Positions 18,227 to 27,238 of a stretch of DNA of 64,000 nt are shown piece after piece. Every line of letters begins with the position of its first letter. Position 1 is the first letter of the stretch. Both the position numbers and the translations under genes were made by a program. The DNA comes from Xenorhabdus szentirmaii DSM 16338 (GTDB lineage: Bacteria; Pseudomonadota; Gammaproteobacteria; Enterobacterales; Enterobacteriaceae). The stretch lies in contig NZ_NIBV01000002.1 in assembly GCF_002632585.1 (NCBI RefSeq), forward strand, positions 1,630,561-1,694,560, in the 5' to 3' direction. Under the pieces are notes generated by a model. That model ran no database searches. It worked only from the letters and a program-made list of their open reading frames with translations, and had not been told where the DNA came from.

Positions 18227-21200
18227 TCTTCCTCCGGGTACGCTAGTACTTGTTTTTTAGAGGACTTGTTCATTTCTTGCAAAATGACTTTTGCAACTTC
18301 CTCTATATAGGGTTCTTCCATAACTTCCAAATGATCACCGGGTACATCGATGACATTGATATGACCTGTTGTCTTGCTCCCCCAGCCATTTTTAGGGTCA
18401 CGGTATTCACTTCCGACGGCATCATGCATGGAACGCAGAACCTCAGGTAACGGCCGTGTCGCATGTAATAAAGTCATGCTGACATCAGCCTTGCAAGCCG
18501 CGTAATCTGACGCCGCTTTCCAATTGGTTCTGTACACATCAAACAGCCTTTGTATTACCGCCCGGGAACTGCCTTGCGGAATTGCGCCGGTGGCAATCGC
18601 CTGTTCGGTGATGTATTCGAATTGTTCCTGCAAAGAAATCGTGTGCTCCGGTAAGCGTTGCGCAGGGAGCGTCGCCCCTTCATTCAGCCACAATAATTCC
18701 CAGAAAAACCAACGCAGCAACGCTTCTTCATTCACTTCCCGCTTCATTTCATTGCTGACAGCAACCGTATCCAGAACAAAAAGATCAGCAACCTCTTCTC
18801 CCTGCTCTTTCAACTGGCGAGCCATCTCAAATGCGACAAAACCGCCATAAGACCAGCCTCCGATTGAATACGGGCCATCAGGCTGAATTTGACGCATGGC
18901 TTGCAGATAATTTGCTGCCTGCTCCTGCACACTGGCCAGAGGTACAGATCCGGCATCAACGCCATGGGATTGCAACGCATAGAAGGGTTGATCCTCCGGG
19001 AAATATTTCACTAACCGCAAATAAGACAACACATTTCCCCCCATAGGATGGACAAAAAACAAAGGGGATTTATGGCCTGTTGTATTCCTGCCGTTTGTCC
19101 CTGTGAAGATTGGGCGCATGGGGACAAGCGGGCTGAAGGTGGGCAATCCTCCCTTTTCTCTGATATGTTCCGCTAACTGTGCAACTGTCGGATAACTGAT
19201 AAAAAGGGATAAAGGGATCGTGGCGCCGAAATGTTTTTCGACCAGAACCACCATTCTCATCACTGTCAGTGAGGTGGCTCCGATATCAAACAAATTCTGA
19301 TGAACCGATACTTCGGGTATTTTTAACAAATCCGCAGCCAAATCACACAGTACCTGCTCATATTGGTCCCGCGGAGCAATGCCCTCTGCCTGAGCATGTC
19401 TGTGAGTGATCCGCATTTGCCGTAATGCGGCATCGTCACGCTTGCCACTCGGTGTTTTGGGCAGTGGATCCAGCCACTCCATTTGAGATGGGAGCATGTG
19501 CTTGGGAAGCGTTTCAGACAAATGTCGCTGTACTTGCGCAACAAATGCGTCATCCTTTTCACCAATCAGGAAAGCCACCAGATAACCATCGTTTTCACCG
19601 TGTTGTTGAACAACAACGGCAACATCTTTCAATATGGTGTCAGCACCGGGCGCATTCGATATCGCCAACTCTACTTCTCCCAGCTCAATACGGTAACCCC
19701 TTACTTTAACCTGAGTATCTTTGCGGCCTAAACAGAGCATATTGCCATCCCTGAGTTTCACGCCCAAATCACCGGTGCGATACAGTGGGTTATTATCACC
19801 CTTGAGCATGATAAAGCGCTCTGCGGTCAATGCTGGCTGGCAATAGTAGCCCTGTGCGACAGGTAAACCACGGGCATAAATTTCCCCTTGCTCACCAAAT
19901 GCAACTTCTTCTAACTGATCGTTAAGCAGCACAACCTCTGCATTGCTGATACTTTTACCAATAGGAGGAAGTGCAGGGAAAGAAGCCGGATTGCCCTGCA
20001 TGGTAAATGCGGTGATGACATGTGTTTCCGTAGGGCCATACTGATTCTCAAGGATACCATTATTGATTTGACCAATAAGCAAGCGAATATCGTCAGTCAC
20101 CCGGAGTTGTTCACCGGATGAAATAACCACTTTCAGGTTTTTCGGGTAAGTTTCCAGTGCGACGGCCGTTTCAGCCAATTGCTGAAGTGCCACATAAGGC
20201 AGATAAATTCTTTCTGTCTGGTAAGTATCGATAGTACGCAGTAACTGTAAAGGATCGCGCCGTTCATCTTCACTGATGAGGTGTAATTCTCCCCCAGCAG
20301 CGAGCGTAGAGAAAATTTCCTGGAAGGAAACATCAAAACTGAGCGGTGCATACTGCAAAGTCGAGCGAATGTTTTTACCTGTAACTGTCTCATTCTGCCA
20401 AACCACCATATTTGACAGGCTACGATGCGGCATTGCCACACCTTTCGGTTTACCTGTTGAACCTGATGTAAACAGCAAATAAGCCAGTTGTTCAGGATCT
20501 ATTTCTCTCTCAGCCCCGTTTTCCAGCTCTCCACAGGATACGTGAGTATCGAGGTTTATCAGCGTGTCGGACCTCATTGTCGGAACAGCGACAACATCGA
20601 GTAACGGCTCTGATTTTTCATCGACAAGGGTCAGTATCGGTTGCGCCTGTTCCATCATGGCTTCAATACGCTGAATCGGATAACTCAGATCCAGAGGCAG
20701 GCAGATCCCCCCTGCTCTCATCACGCCAATTAATGATGCCACAAGTATTGGAGAACGTTCGAGCGCGATAGCCACAGGGGTATTTTGCACTGAACCTTGA
20801 TAAACAGTTCCCCTATAAACCACACCTTCAGAAATCAGTGCAGAAGCAATTTTGCCTGATTCTGACCAGAGTTTTTTATAACTCCATTGCAGATCATGAT
20901 AACGAATTGCGATGGCATCGGGTTGTTCCCGTACATTTTTCCCAATCATATTCAGCACTGACATAAAATCCTGACATGGAATTTCGTTGCTGCCTGGGAT
21001 CTTATGTGTCATTTGTGCAAATGGCTGACTCAGCGTTGCCGGTTGATCACCATGACTGACCATCTTGTTCAGGACGGCCATATAGGTATCCATATAAGTG
21101 TCAGCCTGCACTTGTGAGAAAACACTGCCATCAAAATCACACCGCAGGTAATGCTGCCCTGTGTTGAAATCAGTCATGACATTAAACAAGACTTCGAAGT

Positions 21201-24200
21201 TAGTCTCTTCCCACGGATCAAATGCAATGAGGGATAAATCCGAGCCACCGAAAACGTCAGTCAGTATATGGAAATGAATATAATTAAATGCAGAGCTGAT
21301 TTTGGCACCTTCACCCGCCACTTGCTGGATAGCGTTAAGCGGGTACTTACGGTATGGCGCATGACGCTGTTCAGCACTGAATACCGAATGGATACATTCT
21401 TTCCACGTCTTATTTTCGACAGAAAAACGAACGGGCAAAGTATTCAGGAATAAACCCAACGTTTGTTCTGAATGCTGTACATCCGGCCTGCCGTGAGTCA
21501 CAAGCCCGGTCGCAATCTGATCTTGGCTCGTCACACCGGCCACTGTTAAACAATGCGCAGCAAAGAATACCGATTTAATTGAAACCTGTTCATGCTGTAC
21601 CAAAATGCCCAGTTTTTCTTCAATCTCTTTGGGAATGATCGCTTTCTTTGCAAAAACCCGCTTCTTGGGCTGATTTTCATGCGTTCGGTTTTCATATAAG
21701 CGATAGGCAGGGAATTGGGTTCTGGCAAGCCCTTCGAACATTTCTTTCCAGAACAGGAGATGTTTTTGATCCTGTAAGACGTGAAGCTCAGCCTGTACAT
21801 ATAAAGCCGGTGACGGCAGGACATTTGCCTCAGATTCATTTTCCTCATTCTCATTCAGGTAACGGGAAAAAAGTTCATACAGCAAGTTTGCCACACTGCC
21901 ACCATCCAGCAAGGCGTGATGGAAACTGAATACGACTTCTATAATGTCAGTCGCTGCGGTCTTGAATACACAGATGCGATATAGCGGTGCGTGATCAAAC
22001 AGGTAATCCTGCCGACTGCTTTTTTCCATGTGCTCTTTGATGATGGATTCAGACTCATCCCATGTCAGCGAACTCAGATCTTCAATTTTCACTGCCTCAT
22101 CAAGATCAATATTGTGATTGATGATTTGCAGGGGTTCACTGAAATCAGCCAGATTAAAGTGAGAACGAAGCACAGGATGCCGCTGAATAGTTGCTGCTGC
22201 ACTTTGACGGAAGAGTTCCGGCTCCCATTCTCCTTTCCGCATATTTAATTTCAGTGTATAACGGAAAACATCTTTATAAGTGGCTGCATTTTTGCTCTGC
22301 TGACTATGGTAGATAAGGCCAAGCTGGAGCTGCGTCGCGGGGAATGCATCCGCATATTGCGCAAGCGACGCCCGCTCTTTTTCTTTGATCAGTGCAAAAG
22401 GCAGCAGTGCATTCTGGCGATTATTTTTTTGCGTTTCACGGTGATTATCAATGTGTTGGCTAAGTTCAGCTATTGTCAGGTACTGTGCCAGATCAGAGAG
22501 TGTGGCCGTGATCCCCGCCTTTTCTGCTTCGGAACGCACTTTTAACATCAAGATTGAATCACCGCCCAATGTGTAAAAATTCTCCTGCACACTGAGTTTT
22601 TCAATTTTTAATATTCGTTTCCAGATTTCAGCGAATTGATATTCAGTTTCAGTTTGGGCATCATCACGACTCCCTGAATCCTCTGTTTTCACCAATGACA
22701 CGAGAGCATGGCGATCCACTTTGCCGTTTGGCGTAAGGGGAATAAAAGGAACGCGGAAGAATTTCTGTGGCACCATGAAATCAGGTAAAAACTCCAGCAA
22801 CACGTTGCGCAGTTTTTCAGAAGTAAAATGCGCGTGATCTGCGGCACTTAATTCATTGGCCACATTTTGGGCATTCGCCATGTTTGGGGTATTCAGCGTG
22901 GTATTCAACGTATAGTATGCACAAAGGTAATCATCGCCCTGACTGTTCTTTTGAGGTAAAACCTCTGCCCGGTTGATTCCCTGAATACGCTCAAGGGTAT
23001 TTTGGATCTCCCCTAATTCAATGCGATTGCCTCTGATTTTTACCTGATTATCAATTCGGCCCAAGTATTCAATGCTGCCATCAGGTAACCATCTGGCTAA
23101 ATCCCCTGTGCGATACCAACGCTCACTTCCGGACAAAATGAATTTTTCGTCAGTTAATTCAGGCTTGTCATGATAACCACGGGCTAATCCAACACCGCCG
23201 ATTTGTAACTCTCCGGCAATGCCGATTGCCTGCCGGGTGCCGTGCTGAGACATAATTCTCAGCGAAGTATTGTTGATCGGGTACCCAATAGGTACTCGAC
23301 TGATAACATCATCATTTTCAGGGAAAAACTCGAAATATGAGACATCTACGGTTGCCTCTGTCGGGCCATAAAGGTTAATCAAAGCAGGCGCGTTTAAGCC
23401 AAGGACGGAGAAAATTTTACGGAACTGATTCACCCGTGTCGGAGGAAGGGCTTCACCGCTGGTAAATACCCGGCGCAGGCTGTTGAGTTCCTTCACTAAC
23501 TCTGGTTGAGCTTCCAGAATATCCAGAAAAGGCTGGAGCATTGAGGGAACAAAGTGCAATGTTGTCACTCGGTGTGTACTGATCGCTTTTATTATCTCTA
23601 ATGGATCTTTATGCGCTCCCGGTGGCAATAAATGGACAGAGGCCCCGGTAATCGACCACCAGAAAAGCTCCCAAACGGATACATCAAATGAAATCGGCGT
23701 TTTTTGCAATATGACATCGGTATTATCCAGCGGATACCGTTCTTGCATCCACTCAATCCGGTTCACCACGGAATAATGATTGATCATTACACCTTTTGGT
23801 TGCCCGGTAGAGCCGGAGGTATAAATCATATAAGCCAGAGAATCTGCTGTCGATAAATTGGCCTGCTCCGCACGGCTCTGAGTGCCCTGAGCGACAACCT
23901 TATTGCCATCAATCATGGTATAGGATCGGGCGCTCAAGGACTGATTCAGTTTGTCAGCGATGATGACCGTAACACCACTGTCCTCCAACATATAATCAAT
24001 CCGCTCCTGCGGATAGTTAGGATCTACGGGTAAATAGGCAGCCCCTGCCTTTAATGCAGCAAAGATAGCCGTTAGCATTGCCGGGCTGCGGTCCATCAGA
24101 ATCGCAACAATATCCCCTTTCCTGACCCCTGCTTTCAGTAAAACAGTGACCATATTGTCAATACGGGCCTGAAATTGAGTATAAGTCAGCGCAGATTGCC

Positions 24201-25653
24201 CGCCAGCATTGGCAATCGCGACAGCGTCTCCGTGTAATGAAACCTGAGCATCAAATAATGTTGATAACGTTTCCTGTTCTGAAAAACCAGTGACTGGCCC
24301 CTGTTCAAACAGCGCCAATTGGGCCATTTCTTCTGCGGAAGAGAGCGTTACCTGAGAAACTGTTTTTTCAGGTGAAGCAATAACTTGATCAATGACATGC
24401 CCCAGAGATGCAGTAAAGGTTTCAAATGAATAGTCTTCATCGAAAATATCCTCCGCGCCTGTGATATCAATGGCAACGTCACTATTGCCACCGTAGGTGT
24501 GCACATGAATCGCAATCGCATCATTTTCATGGGCAGTAGCGGCTGCATAAACACCTTCGTTTTGATAGGTGTCCCTGGAGGCGCCGGTCATCGGTGAATA
24601 GTTATGAGATACCGTCACATCAAACCCTTGGCGCACTACTGTTCCCATGAACTTCAGCAAACGCCCCAGAGGAATATGCTCAAACGTTTTTAGTTCTTTA
24701 GTTCCTGTTCTGATACGGCTTGCCAGTTCTGCCAGAGTATCTTCTGCGTTGACCGTCACAGCCAATGGCAATGTATTGGCCCATTGACCGGCAATATCAA
24801 GTTGGCTCATGCGCCGGTTAAGCAAAGGCACGCCCATTGTTAACCGGGTATTATTATGTATCCGTGACAACAAAACGGCGACCGCAGACATAACCGCCAG
24901 ATACGGGTTAATTCCCTGAGAAAGGGTTTTCTCCATTTCTGCCTGAGTTAATATATGCCGGTGTTGCACAAAACGGGATAAATGCGTTTTCTTTTTCCGA
25001 TTAAAAAAAGCAGGGTCATGATGCTGTGCAAGCGCAGCCAATGCTGTTATTTGTTGTTCTGTTTCCGGCTGTGACAGAATTTCTTCTTGCTCAAGGATAG
25101 CTGAGGTATATTTCTCAACATTTTTTTCAAAATGGCAAGGATCAGACAATACCTCTTCAGTAACTACATTATCCTGAATCAGGAGACTATCGTGATAACA
25201 TTTAGCAATTTTTTTTGCTAGTTGGTTTATCCCCCAACCGTCACAAACAATATGGTGGGCACGAATAAAAATAGCCGTATCGTTATTTTTCAGGTTTTGT
25301 AACAGGGCAATTTCAAGCAGTGATTTTTCATCCAGATTAAAAACCCGCTTTGACCATTTTTTGAAGAGTTCATTCACTTCTTCCCCTTCAGCATTAATGA
25401 TCTTGGCTTGATTGGTGACCGTATTCTGTATTTCCTGCTCCAACATCCCTTCATGTTCAATAATACGCAATCGGCATGTTATATCATTCTCAAGAACGGT
25501 ATTAACAGAATGAAAAAGTTTTTCAAAGTTAATATTATTTTTTAATACGCGTGCAATGCTTATTGTAAATTGATTACTCTCCGGATTACGTTGAGTTTCG
25601 TAGTAAATTTCTTTTTGGTACTGAGTAAGAGGTAATGCCTGTAATGTGTACAT
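18211..25653 (-). CDS. Bimodular NRPS C-A-T-C-A-T-TE, predicted Ser-Pro
   Basis: The 2480-residue protein has an initial condensation domain with HHIVCDG at about 136, so it probably takes a fatty acyl starter. A1 follows (TSGSTGQPKG at about 610), then T1 (LGGDSI at about 1029), C2 (HHALLDG at about 1247), A2 (TSGSTGKPKG at about 1731), T2 (IGATSL at about 2123) and a thioesterase (GWSYGG at about 2268). A1 carries the Ser-type pocket landmarks seen in EntF (FDVSVWE, TLHFVPSML, YGPTEATVDVSYF). A2 resembles Pro-type pockets (FDVSFQEIFST, YGPTETHVI; near DVQLIAHVVK). Acyl-Ser-Pro plus a coupled monooxygenase is the plan of PxaA and of brabantamide BraB. The NRPS call is certain; the product class is inferred. 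Confidence 0.95.
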   Translation of the reverse strand: MYTLQALPLTQYQKEIYYETQRNPESNQFTISIARVLKNNINFEKLFHSVNTVLENDITCRLRIIEHEGMLEQEIQNTVTNQAKIINAEGEEVNELFKKWSKRVFNLDEKSLLEIALLQNLKNNDTAIFIRAHHIVCDGWGINQLAKKIAKCYHDSLLIQDNVVTEEVLSDPCHFEKNVEKYTSAILEQEEILSQPETEQQITALAALAQHHDPAFFNRKKKTHLSRFVQHRHILTQAEMEKTLSQGINPYLAVMSAVAVLLSRIHNNTRLTMGVPLLNRRMSQLDIAGQWANTLPLAVTVNAEDTLAELASRIRTGTKELKTFEHIPLGRLLKFMGTVVRQGFDVTVSHNYSPMTGASRDTYQNEGVYAAATAHENDAIAIHVHTYGGNSDVAIDITGAEDIFDEDYSFETFTASLGHVIDQVIASPEKTVSQVTLSSAEEMAQLALFEQGPVTGFSEQETLSTLFDAQVSLHGDAVAIANAGGQSALTYTQFQARIDNMVTVLLKAGVRKGDIVAILMDRSPAMLTAIFAALKAGAAYLPVDPNYPQERIDYMLEDSGVTVIIADKLNQSLSARSYTMIDGNKVVAQGTQSRAEQANLSTADSLAYMIYTSGSTGQPKGVMINHYSVVNRIEWMQERYPLDNTDVILQKTPISFDVSVWELFWWSITGASVHLLPPGAHKDPLEIIKAISTHRVTTLHFVPSMLQPFLDILEAQPELVKELNSLRRVFTSGEALPPTRVNQFRKIFSVLGLNAPALINLYGPTEATVDVSYFEFFPENDDVISRVPIGYPINNTSLRIMSQHGTRQAIGIAGELQIGGVGLARGYHDKPELTDEKFILSGSERWYRTGDLARWLPDGSIEYLGRIDNQVKIRGNRIELGEIQNTLERIQGINRAEVLPQKNSQGDDYLCAYYTLNTTLNTPNMANAQNVANELSAADHAHFTSEKLRNVLLEFLPDFMVPQKFFRVPFIPLTPNGKVDRHALVSLVKTEDSGSRDDAQTETEYQFAEIWKRILKIEKLSVQENFYTLGGDSILMLKVRSEAEKAGITATLSDLAQYLTIAELSQHIDNHRETQKNNRQNALLPFALIKEKERASLAQYADAFPATQLQLGLIYHSQQSKNAATYKDVFRYTLKLNMRKGEWEPELFRQSAAATIQRHPVLRSHFNLADFSEPLQIINHNIDLDEAVKIEDLSSLTWDESESIIKEHMEKSSRQDYLFDHAPLYRICVFKTAATDIIEVVFSFHHALLDGGSVANLLYELFSRYLNENEENESEANVLPSPALYVQAELHVLQDQKHLLFWKEMFEGLARTQFPAYRLYENRTHENQPKKRVFAKKAIIPKEIEEKLGILVQHEQVSIKSVFFAAHCLTVAGVTSQDQIATGLVTHGRPDVQHSEQTLGLFLNTLPVRFSVENKTWKECIHSVFSAEQRHAPYRKYPLNAIQQVAGEGAKISSAFNYIHFHILTDVFGGSDLSLIAFDPWEETNFEVLFNVMTDFNTGQHYLRCDFDGSVFSQVQADTYMDTYMAVLNKMVSHGDQPATLSQPFAQMTHKIPGSNEIPCQDFMSVLNMIGKNVREQPDAIAIRYHDLQWSYKKLWSESGKIASALISEGVVYRGTVYQGSVQNTPVAIALERSPILVASLIGVMRAGGICLPLDLSYPIQRIEAMMEQAQPILTLVDEKSEPLLDVVAVPTMRSDTLINLDTHVSCGELENGAEREIDPEQLAYLLFTSGSTGKPKGVAMPHRSLSNMVVWQNETVTGKNIRSTLQYAPLSFDVSFQEIFSTLAAGGELHLISEDERRDPLQLLRTIDTYQTERIYLPYVALQQLAETAVALETYPKNLKVVISSGEQLRVTDDIRLLIGQINNGILENQYGPTETHVITAFTMQGNPASFPALPPIGKSISNAEVVLLNDQLEEVAFGEQGEIYARGLPVAQGYYCQPALTAERFIMLKGDNNPLYRTGDLGVKLRDGNMLCLGRKDTQVKVRGYRIELGEVELAISNAPGADTILKDVAVVVQQHGENDGYLVAFLIGEKDDAFVAQVQRHLSETLPKHMLPSQMEWLDPLPKTPSGKRDDAALRQMRITHRHAQAEGIAPRDQYEQVLCDLAADLLKIPEVSVHQNLFDIGATSLTVMRMVVLVEKHFGATIPLSLFISYPTVAQLAEHIREKGGLPTFSPLVPMRPIFTGTNGRNTTGHKSPLFFVHPMGGNVLSYLRLVKYFPEDQPFYALQSHGVDAGSVPLASVQEQAANYLQAMRQIQPDGPYSIGGWSYGGFVAFEMARQLKEQGEEVADLFVLDTVAVSNEMKREVNEEALLRWFFWELLWLNEGATLPAQRLPEHTISLQEQFEYITEQAIATGAIPQGSSRAVIQRLFDVYRTNWKAASDYAACKADVSMTLLHATRPLPEVLRSMHDAVGSEYRDPKNGWGSKTTGHINVIDVPGDHLEVMEEPYIEEVAKVILQEMNKSSKKQVLAYPEEECPIH

Positions 25654-25683
25654 AGCAACTCACATTATAATTAGGAAGGTTGA

Positions 25684-25805
25684 TGCCTTTGGATTTCAAG
25701 ATGCAACACGACGGCAAGGGAGCAATCCCCAGGAGCATAGATAAGTTTATGACTGAAGTGAGCGAAGCCAACAAAGCTGAAACTTGAAAAATGACAGGAG
25801 TATTC
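25684..25805. repeat. ERIC element
   Basis: A nearly full-length element of about 120 bp. It has outer arms TTTGGATTTCAAGATGCAAC and AACTTGAAAAATGACAGGAG and the diagnostic core AATCCCCAGGAGCATAGATA, followed by a GACTGAAGTGAGCGAAGCCA-like segment. ERIC elements are non-autonomous, hairpin-forming enterobacterial repeats. This copy lies just upstream of the NRPS start, inside its leader or promoter. Confidence 0.85.
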
Positions 25806-25920
25806 TATTAATTACTTGCTCGTCTATACAAGTGACATTGTTTTATATTTCATGACATTTTTTCTTCGTGGTATAACAAAAAACAAAATAGAAAATAAAA
25901 TAATTTTTAAAATCGGAAAG

Positions 25921-25946
25921 ATCAGATAATGAAATCATTATCTGAT
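25921..25946. promoter_or_regulatory. Palindrome in the NRPS/methyltransferase divergent region
   Basis: A perfect 12-bp inverted repeat, ATCAGATAATGA / TCATTATCTGAT, with a two-base loop. It lies between the divergent NRPS (start 25653) and O-methyltransferase (start 26100) genes. The position suits a shared operator. On the minus strand it is followed by T-rich sequence, so a terminator cannot be excluded. Confidence 0.5.
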
Positions 25947-26099
25947 TTAAAAGTTTGAATATTATTTGTAATAGGAACTAAAACTATTTAATACATAGTT
26001 ATATTTAGATATTCTCTAATTTAACGTAATGTAGTGTTAACATAAACCGATTATAACCTGAAACACTCTCTTTATAAGATTTTAATAAGGAATGAATGA

Positions 26100-27074
26100 A
26101 TGTTAGTAGACATAGCCATAGCATATCGTAAATCCAGTGCCCTATTTGCTTTTGTAGAATCCCAAGCACCATTATATTTAAGCACTGAAAATGGCAAAAC
26201 TGCAGAGCAACTCGCTCAATTATGCAATGTTTCTCAGGATCGGTTCCTTCGGTTATTGAACTACATGCAGTCACTTAATGTATTAACAAAAAAAGAAGAC
26301 AAATTTTACCTTACTGAGTCATGTTCATCACTCAGTGATCCAAATAGCTTCTCAACAATGCATATAAAATTCGAATTAAGCCCGTCAACCTGGAGCGCCT
26401 GGTCAAAATATGGTCAGTCCCTAAATAAAATGAACGAAAAATCGGCTTTTGAACTCAGTCATCAAGAATCATTTTTTGAACATATTAGTCATGAACATAA
26501 TAAGCCCCTTAAAATGGTTTTTGATAATCTTATGTCAAAAACAACCGATATAATGAGTGAACATATTCTTGAAAATATGCCACTGGAGGGTATTCATTCA
26601 ATGATGGATATCGGTGGCGGTTTGGGGGCTTTAGCAAAATATATAAAAACTCACCGTCCACATATTCAATGTCATGTGATGGATCTGTATGATTTTGACA
26701 GACAGGAATCAGAAGGTGTAACCTTTATCAAAGGTGATTTCTTTTCCACTATTCCGGCAGCATATGATGCTTATAGCATAAAAAATGTTTTGCATAATTG
26801 GACAGATAATAAATCGGTTGAAATCCTGAGTAATATCCATAAAGCCATGCGGGAAGATTCTGTTTTATACATCATCGAAATGGTTAAAGAACCCCATGAA
26901 GCCGATTCAGAATCATTTGATTTATATATGGATATAACAGTATCAGGAAAATCCCGGAGTCTGCCAGAATTTGAATCAATAGCAAAACAAGCAGGGCTTT
27001 CTATCACAAATACTTACAAGATGCCGTTTTCCCTGACGGGAAGTAGTCAATATATTATTGAAATGAAAAAATAG
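26100..27074 (+). CDS. SAM-dependent O-methyltransferase, family 2
   Basis: The 324-residue protein has an N-terminal winged-helix dimerisation part (AEQLAQLCNVSQDRFLRLLN at about residues 39-58) and a C-terminal Rossmann methyltransferase part with motif I MDIGGGLGAL at about residue 166. GDFF and KNVLHNWTD follow at about 208 and 223, as in acetylserotonin- and polyketide-type O-methyltransferases. The His of VLHNW is the usual catalytic base. AAGGAATG lies just upstream of the ATG. It is divergent from the Ser-Pro NRPS, so it may tailor that product, although the well-known Pxa and brabantamide pathways lack a methyltransferase as I recall them. A separate function is possible. Confidence 0.88.
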   Translation: MLVDIAIAYRKSSALFAFVESQAPLYLSTENGKTAEQLAQLCNVSQDRFLRLLNYMQSLNVLTKKEDKFYLTESCSSLSDPNSFSTMHIKFELSPSTWSAWSKYGQSLNKMNEKSAFELSHQESFFEHISHEHNKPLKMVFDNLMSKTTDIMSEHILENMPLEGIHSMMDIGGGLGALAKYIKTHRPHIQCHVMDLYDFDRQESEGVTFIKGDFFSTIPAAYDAYSIKNVLHNWTDNKSVEILSNIHKAMREDSVLYIIEMVKEPHEADSESFDLYMDITVSGKSRSLPEFESIAKQAGLSITNTYKMPFSLTGSSQYIIEMKK

Positions 27075-27132
27075 ACTGCGTTGTGCATGATATTCTTTTC
27101 CTTTTTGAAAAATGGGTATTGGCAAAGGCCAA

Positions 27133-27156
27133 AATTGCCCCTGTTTAAGGGCAATT
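27133..27156. terminator. Hairpin between convergent methyltransferase and nitA
   Basis: An 8-bp stem AATTGCCC / GGGCAATT with an 8-base loop, between two convergent stop codons. The T-tract is poor on both strands. It is a probable bidirectional terminator. Confidence 0.5.
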
Positions 27157-27238
27157 AAACTTTCATGCAATTTTATATTCAAGGTACAGGAATAAATGGC
27201 AATATATTAATCAACCAGACTACTTCCGGATACGATTT

